Of a stretch of DNA of 9,330 nt, positions 6,024 through 9,330 are shown in pieces. The stretch is from the NCBI GenBank assembly GCA_900552845.1, contig USBC01000061.1, forward strand, positions 1-9,330, given 5' to 3'. The notes under the pieces are model-generated. The model saw nothing but the letters and a program-made list of their open reading frames with translations, had not been told where the DNA came from and made no database searches. Positions within the stretch are counted from its first letter, which is position 1. Each line of letters starts with the position of its first letter. Both the position numbers and the translations under genes were made by a program. The DNA is from an uncultured Oscillospiraceae bacterium. GTDB lineage: Bacteria; Bacillota; Clostridia; Oscillospirales; Ruminococcaceae.

Positions 6024-7736
6024 TTACTGCGCCCAATTTCCCAAAAGCTGATCGTAAACGGTGATCTGACGCCCGAACTCCTCGTAAAGCTCGTGCGCAC
6101 GCTCCAGACGGTTTTCGAACAGCGCGCGGTAGTAGCGGCGGGTGACCACATAGGTGCTGAGGGAAATACGTTTGTAGTAGTAGCCGGCGGTATCCATCAT
6201 ATCGGCATACTCATACATGAGATCCCATAGAGCATTGATGGCATCGGTTTTCGGCTTTTCCACATTCTGCACTGCCTTCAGCTGACCGACGATCTCCTCA
6301 AGCAGTCCGCTATCCATAATGCCGGCGGCGGCAAAGCTGTCGCCCCGTTCCATTGCCGCACAGTAGGCGTCGTAATCCCTCTCGAAGCGCCGGCAGCTCT
6401 CTCCCGCCACCTCCTCGTAGCTTTCCCGAAAGCTACGGTAGTCCTCCAGCACCTCATCGAGTACGCCGAAGTAGTGATACCTGCCCAGCACCGCCAGCAT
6501 TTGCTCGGAGAGCTGTGTGGGCGAGGCTTGCAGCTTTTTGAGCAGCAGCGGCGAAGCGCTCACGCCGTTCTGCAGCAGCACGGCGGCAGTCTCGGCTTTA
6601 CCGGCAGCTACTGCCAGATCCAGCAGATTGCCGGTTTGGGCACTTTCGATCCCGTAGCGCCGGACCACGGCGTTGCTATCCGCCTCGGAAAGTACGGAAG
6701 CCTCCGCTTTCAGGCGGAAATGTGAAAGGTAAAGGGAAAGGCGCTCGGCATCCGCGGCGGCGGTGTAGTAATAGGCAATGGTGGGCGCCGTACAGCCGGT
6801 ATCGGCTTTCTGCTGCTCCCGCGATGCCAGCAAAAGCTGCCAATCCTGCTGCTCGGTGACGGTAAGAGTGGCGGGATCGACCCAGTAGAGATTGTGGTTT
6901 TCATCGGTGGCGCCGGCTTTTGCCACTTGCTCCACCGTTTCGGCTTTGCCGCTTTGCAAAGCGGCGAACAGCAGCCCATCGCCGTTGCGGTCGGTGACGG
7001 TGATGTTTTCATCGGTAAGCAGCAGCCGGAGCGTTTCATTCTCGCCGTGGCGCGCCGCCCATAAAAGCTGCTCCGACTGTGCCCGCAGCGCCGACTGCGG
7101 CTCCAGCCAGCCCTGACACAGCACCGTAACGACCCGCAGAAGCGGTTCCCCCTGCTGCATGGCACGCAGCCGCAGGCAAAGGGCGTGGCGCTCTCCATCG
7201 GCAAGCTGCTGCTGCAGCTCGCTGTCGGCGGCAACGGCAGTTACCGTTTTGCCGGTGGCGGGGTCGGTAAGCTGAACGGCATAGCGGGTCAGCCCCTCTG
7301 CCTCGCCGGAAAGGTAGGTCTCCGGCAGCTCGCCGCCAAGGGTCGCCCATACCCGCACGGTAAAGAGATCCTCACAGGCATCCCATTCCTCCGGCGACAG
7401 GGCATTCAAGCCGAAGGACGCCCGCAGATCCAAGAGCGGACGATCCTGCTCATTTAAGCAGAAGCAAAGGGTGACGGCTTCGCCGTTTACTGTGGCGGGC
7501 TGCAGCAGCCACCGCTGCGCCCCAATGGTCATGGCGGTGGGGTCTCCGGCGGAGACGACTGAGCCGGACAGCCCCAGCTTTTCCCACAGTACTGCGTTAT
7601 CCGGATCGGCAAGCCATTCGGCGCGCTCCGTCTCTGCGGCGGCAAATACCGCAGAAAGATCATATCGGGGGGTACCGCAGGCAGTCAGCAGAACCAGCGC
7701 GACTGCCAGCAGCATCGCAATGATTTTTTTCAGCAT
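6024..7736 (-). CDS. Lipoprotein with ankyrin-like repeats, function unknown
   Basis: 570 residues. The N-terminus is a lipoprotein signal: KK, a hydrophobic run (IIAMLLAVALVLL) and lipobox LTAC with C20 as the lipidated cysteine, so the mature protein should sit on the outer face of the membrane. Residues 21-215 form a domain I do not recognise. Ankyrin-like helical pairs follow at about 222-275 (LLWAARHGENETLRLLL, then GDGLLFAALQSGKAETVEQV) and about 368-395 (TGNLLDLAVAAGKAETAAVL). Residues 410-570 are helical, Tyr- and Glu-rich, and end near LYEEFGRQITVYDQLLGNWA. No catalytic motif is seen. The ATG at 7734-7736 has AAAGGGAG 6 bases upstream; another ATG 4 bases earlier is out of frame. It lies 60 bases after the alkylation repair gene with no terminator between, so shared transcription is likely, but a common function is not implied. 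Confidence 0.82.
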   Translation of the reverse strand: MLKKIIAMLLAVALVLLTACGTPRYDLSAVFAAAETERAEWLADPDNAVLWEKLGLSGSVVSAGDPTAMTIGAQRWLLQPATVNGEAVTLCFCLNEQDRPLLDLRASFGLNALSPEEWDACEDLFTVRVWATLGGELPETYLSGEAEGLTRYAVQLTDPATGKTVTAVAADSELQQQLADGERHALCLRLRAMQQGEPLLRVVTVLCQGWLEPQSALRAQSEQLLWAARHGENETLRLLLTDENITVTDRNGDGLLFAALQSGKAETVEQVAKAGATDENHNLYWVDPATLTVTEQQDWQLLLASREQQKADTGCTAPTIAYYYTAAADAERLSLYLSHFRLKAEASVLSEADSNAVVRRYGIESAQTGNLLDLAVAAGKAETAAVLLQNGVSASPLLLKKLQASPTQLSEQMLAVLGRYHYFGVLDEVLEDYRSFRESYEEVAGESCRRFERDYDAYCAAMERGDSFAAAGIMDSGLLEEIVGQLKAVQNVEKPKTDAINALWDLMYEYADMMDTAGYYYKRISLSTYVVTRRYYRALFENRLERAHELYEEFGRQITVYDQLLGNWAQ

Positions 7737-7747
7737 ACATTTCTCCC

Positions 7748-7787
7748 TTTCGGTAGGTTTTGGTCATTTTACCACAGCCTGCCGAAA
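7748..7787 (-). repeat. Inverted repeat between the alkylation repair gene and the lipoprotein gene
   Basis: TTTCGGTAGG (7748-7757) pairs with CCTGCCGAAA (7778-7787) except at one position, and an inner TGGT/ACCA pair (7761-7764 and 7771-7774) can stack inside. The 3' end of the RNA hairpin runs into the lipoprotein's AAAGGGAG ribosome-binding site. No U run follows, so it looks like an intercistronic or leader hairpin and not a terminator. Confidence 0.5.
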
Positions 7788-7796
7788 AAGGCAAAT

Positions 7797-8507
7797 CTAT
7801 CCGGAGCAGGAGGTGTTCCGGGGTGGGGCTTCGCGGCGCAGTGCTTTCAGTTCCTCCTTTTGCAGAGGAGAGAGCCGAAGGCTTTCCACCGCCTTTTGAA
7901 TGGTTTTTTGCCGCACCCACGGAGAGAGGCGTTCCTGCGTGAGATAGGGCAGCAGCTCCTCATAACGGAACGCCAGCGCCGTGGCAAAGTACCATGCCTG
8001 CATCATGCGCACATAGTAGTGCTCGCTTGACACCGCCGCCACCCACGCCGGATATTCGGGGGAAAAATCCTCCCTGAGATAGTGGGTCATCAGCATTTCG
8101 ATGGCAAAGCGGACGGTGTAGGGACGGTCGGAGCGAAGCCATTCGGAAAGATACGGCAGCAGTCCTTTGCGGTTCTGGGCAAAGCAGGCGGGCTTAAAAA
8201 GGTCGCAGGTCGCCCAGTTATCAATTTCCGGCAAAAAGCGCTCTAACTGCGGCATCAGGACATCAAAGTCCTTTTCTCGCATCAAAAGCAGCGCATGGAG
8301 ATTATTTTCCTCGTAGTAAGTATGGGGCAGATCCAGCAAAAAAAGCGCTGCCTCCGGTTTTTTTGCCAGCGCCGCTGCATAGCGGCGCAGTGCCGGCATT
8401 CGCACCCCGATAATCCGTTCCCTCTCGACGGTGGGCATGAGTGCCCCGTGAAATGCACGGTATTTTTCGTCCTGCATGGAAAATAGCGCTTCGGTGATCT
8501 GACGCAT
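7797..8507 (-). CDS. DNA alkylation repair protein, AlkD-like HEAT-repeat glycosylase
   Basis: 236 residues, all-helical, matching the AlkC/AlkD family of DNA glycosylases that excise N3- and N7-alkylated purines. The signature NWATCDLF carries W98 and D102 with the same four-residue spacing as the catalytic Trp/Asp of Bacillus cereus AlkD (W109, D113); W172 in QAWYFATAL is placed like AlkD W187. The paired-helix pattern with YTVRFAIEMLMTHYL and YYVRMMQAWYFAT is typical of the family. The start is ATG 8505-8507 with GGGGAGG 7 bases upstream. The frame stays open to 8600, but that stretch covers the promoter and the upstream terminator, so the longer start is rejected. It has its own promoter, and the lipoprotein gene follows 60 bases on. 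Confidence 0.88.
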   Translation of the reverse strand: MRQITEALFSMQDEKYRAFHGALMPTVERERIIGVRMPALRRYAAALAKKPEAALFLLDLPHTYYEENNLHALLLMREKDFDVLMPQLERFLPEIDNWATCDLFKPACFAQNRKGLLPYLSEWLRSDRPYTVRFAIEMLMTHYLREDFSPEYPAWVAAVSSEHYYVRMMQAWYFATALAFRYEELLPYLTQERLSPWVRQKTIQKAVESLRLSPLQKEELKALRREAPPRNTSCSG

Positions 8508-8544
8508 CAGGAAACCTCCCCAAACAGTAAATAAGAATAAGAAA

Positions 8545-8573
8545 ATTTTAGCACGTTCTCCTTCGGCATACAA
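8545..8573 (-). promoter_or_regulatory. Sigma-A promoter for the alkylation repair gene
   Basis: Minus strand: -35 TTGTAT (8568-8573), a 17-base spacer, and -10 TAAAAT (8545-8550) preceded by TGC (extended -10). The predicted start is near 8538, giving a leader of about 30 bases. The spacer is optimal and the -35 is weaker than consensus. No DNA-damage operator is recognised. Confidence 0.7.
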
Positions 8574-8583
8574 GCAAGTGCGG

Positions 8584-8613
8584 AAAAGACGGCCTGCCAA
8601 AAAGCAGACCGCC
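8584..8613 (-). terminator. Rho-independent terminator of the P-type ATPase gene
   Basis: In the minus-strand RNA, GGCGGUCUGC (8613-8604) pairs with GCAGGCCGUC (8597-8588) over 10 bp with two G-U pairs and a UUUUUG loop. It is followed by UUUU (8584-8587). It starts 22 bases after the ATPase stop and separates that gene from the alkylation repair promoter. Confidence 0.8.
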
Positions 8614-8635
8614 CAAAAAGAACAATATGAATGAC

Positions 8636-9330
8636 CTATGCAAGGGCTGCGGTTTCACGACGGGGAACCAGCAGTGCCCGCATGGCATTGAGGATCGCCA
8701 GCACCAGCACGCCGACATCGGCAAAGACAGCGACCCACATATTTGCATCACCGGTGGCGCCCATGACCAGTACGATCGCCTTGACTGCCAGCGCAAAGAT
8801 GACATTCTGCCAAACAATCTTCATGGTGCGGCGGGAAAGGCGTACCGCGAGCGCCAGCTTGACGGGGGCATCGTCCATCAGGACGATATCAGCTGCCTCG
8901 ATGGCGGCATCGCTGCCCAAGGCGCCCATTGCCACACCGACATCGGCGCGGGCAAGGACCGGCGCATCGTTGATGCCGTCCCCGACGAACACCAGCGGAG
9001 AACCGGTTTTCAGCATTTCCTCCACCGCCGAGACCTTATCGGCGGGCAGCAGCTCGGCACGGTATTCGTCCAGCCCCAGTTCGCCGGCGACTGCCTGCGC
9101 CACAGCGGTCTTATCACCGGTAAGCATGACGGTCTTTTCGATACCATCCGCCTTGAGGGATCGGATCGCCTCCGCTGCATCGGGCTTCGGGGTATCGGCA
9201 ATGACCAGATAGCCGAGATAATCCTGATCTGACGCCATGTGAATGACGGTGCCGACCTCGGTAACGGCGGCGGGAGTGACACCGATCTCGTTCATCAGAC
9301 GCTCGTTACCGGCAAAGATATGTTTCCCGT
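8636..9330 (-). CDS. C-terminal part of a P1B-type Zn/Cd/Pb-exporting ATPase (partial)
   Basis: The frame is open to the right edge; the visible part begins in the nucleotide-binding domain (GKHIFAGNERLMNEIG) and runs to TAG at 8636-8638, about 231 residues. Visible P-type ATPase motifs are DTPKPDAAEAIRSL, MLTGDKTAVAQAVAGELG, and the hinge motif GDGINDAPVLARADVGVAMG. The last two membrane helices are QNVIFALAVKAIVLVMG and WVAVFADVGVLVLAILNAMR. The Lys in the first and the D-x-G in the second match the metal-site residues of the P1B-2 subgroup (ZntA/CadA-like), which exports Zn(II), Cd(II) or Pb(II). The phosphorylated DKTG motif and the metal-binding N-terminus lie outside the window. A Met at 9295 is internal and not the start. 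Confidence 0.9.
   Translation of the reverse strand, partial: GKHIFAGNERLMNEIGVTPAAVTEVGTVIHMASDQDYLGYLVIADTPKPDAAEAIRSLKADGIEKTVMLTGDKTAVAQAVAGELGLDEYRAELLPADKVSAVEEMLKTGSPLVFVGDGINDAPVLARADVGVAMGALGSDAAIEAADIVLMDDAPVKLALAVRLSRRTMKIVWQNVIFALAVKAIVLVMGATGDANMWVAVFADVGVLVLAILNAMRALLVPRRETAALA

Noticed and set aside
8508..8600. Upstream 31-codon extension of the alkylation repair gene
   Set aside because: It covers the predicted promoter and part of the preceding terminator. The ATG at 8507 has a strong GGGGAGG.

Overview
The window looks like a metagenome-type contig piece from a high-GC gut Clostridia (Oscillospiraceae/Ruminococcaceae-like). The evidence is a rimP-nusA-rnpM-ylxQ-infB operon in the Firmicutes order, strong GGAGG ribosome-binding sites, sigma-A promoters with extended -10 elements, and high GC. 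All recognised genes except one are on the minus strand. The exception is a 46-codon 3' remnant of an FAD/NAD(P)-dependent oxidoreductase on the plus strand at the left edge. There is no gene-free stretch longer than about 180 bases.

Layout from right to left, which is the direction of minus-strand transcription: (1) the C-terminal part of a P1B-type Zn/Cd/Pb-exporting ATPase, ending in a rho-independent terminator; (2) a promoter driving an AlkD-like DNA alkylation repair (HEAT-repeat glycosylase) gene, followed 60 bases later by a 570-residue lipoprotein with ankyrin-like repeats and no recognised function; (3) a sigma-A promoter and a short leader with a 17-bp hairpin, then rimP, nusA, rnpM (ylxR), ylxQ and infB, with ATGA or 8-base overlaps at three of the four junctions; (4) leuB, present only as its 3' third, then a cytoplasmic double-zinc-ribbon/seven-repeat RCC1-like protein; (5) a perfect 13-bp bidirectional terminator shared with the convergent oxidoreductase fragment.

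The most important observation is at about 1636-1656. The infB reading frame runs in frame into the last third of leuB (3-isopropylmalate dehydrogenase). The resulting 803-residue ORF has the IF-2 N-terminal, G and beta-barrel domains but no IF-2 domains III and IV. The join falls on VTLDNL, which I recall as IF-2 sequence at this point and which also fits the LeuB sequence ahead of VDNAAMQ. The genes expected after infB (rbfA and others) are missing, and hand-counted lines on the left are more GC-rich than on the right. The simplest reading is that positions 1 to about 1650 and about 1650 to 9330 are two unrelated loci joined at a shared short word, that is a chimeric assembly. A real gene fusion cannot be excluded from sequence alone.

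The right-hand part is otherwise ordinary core-genome content. I found no CRISPR, insertion sequence, phage, tRNA or rRNA, and no convincing new defence-type system. The least explained real genes are the ankyrin-like lipoprotein and the zinc-ribbon/RCC1 protein.
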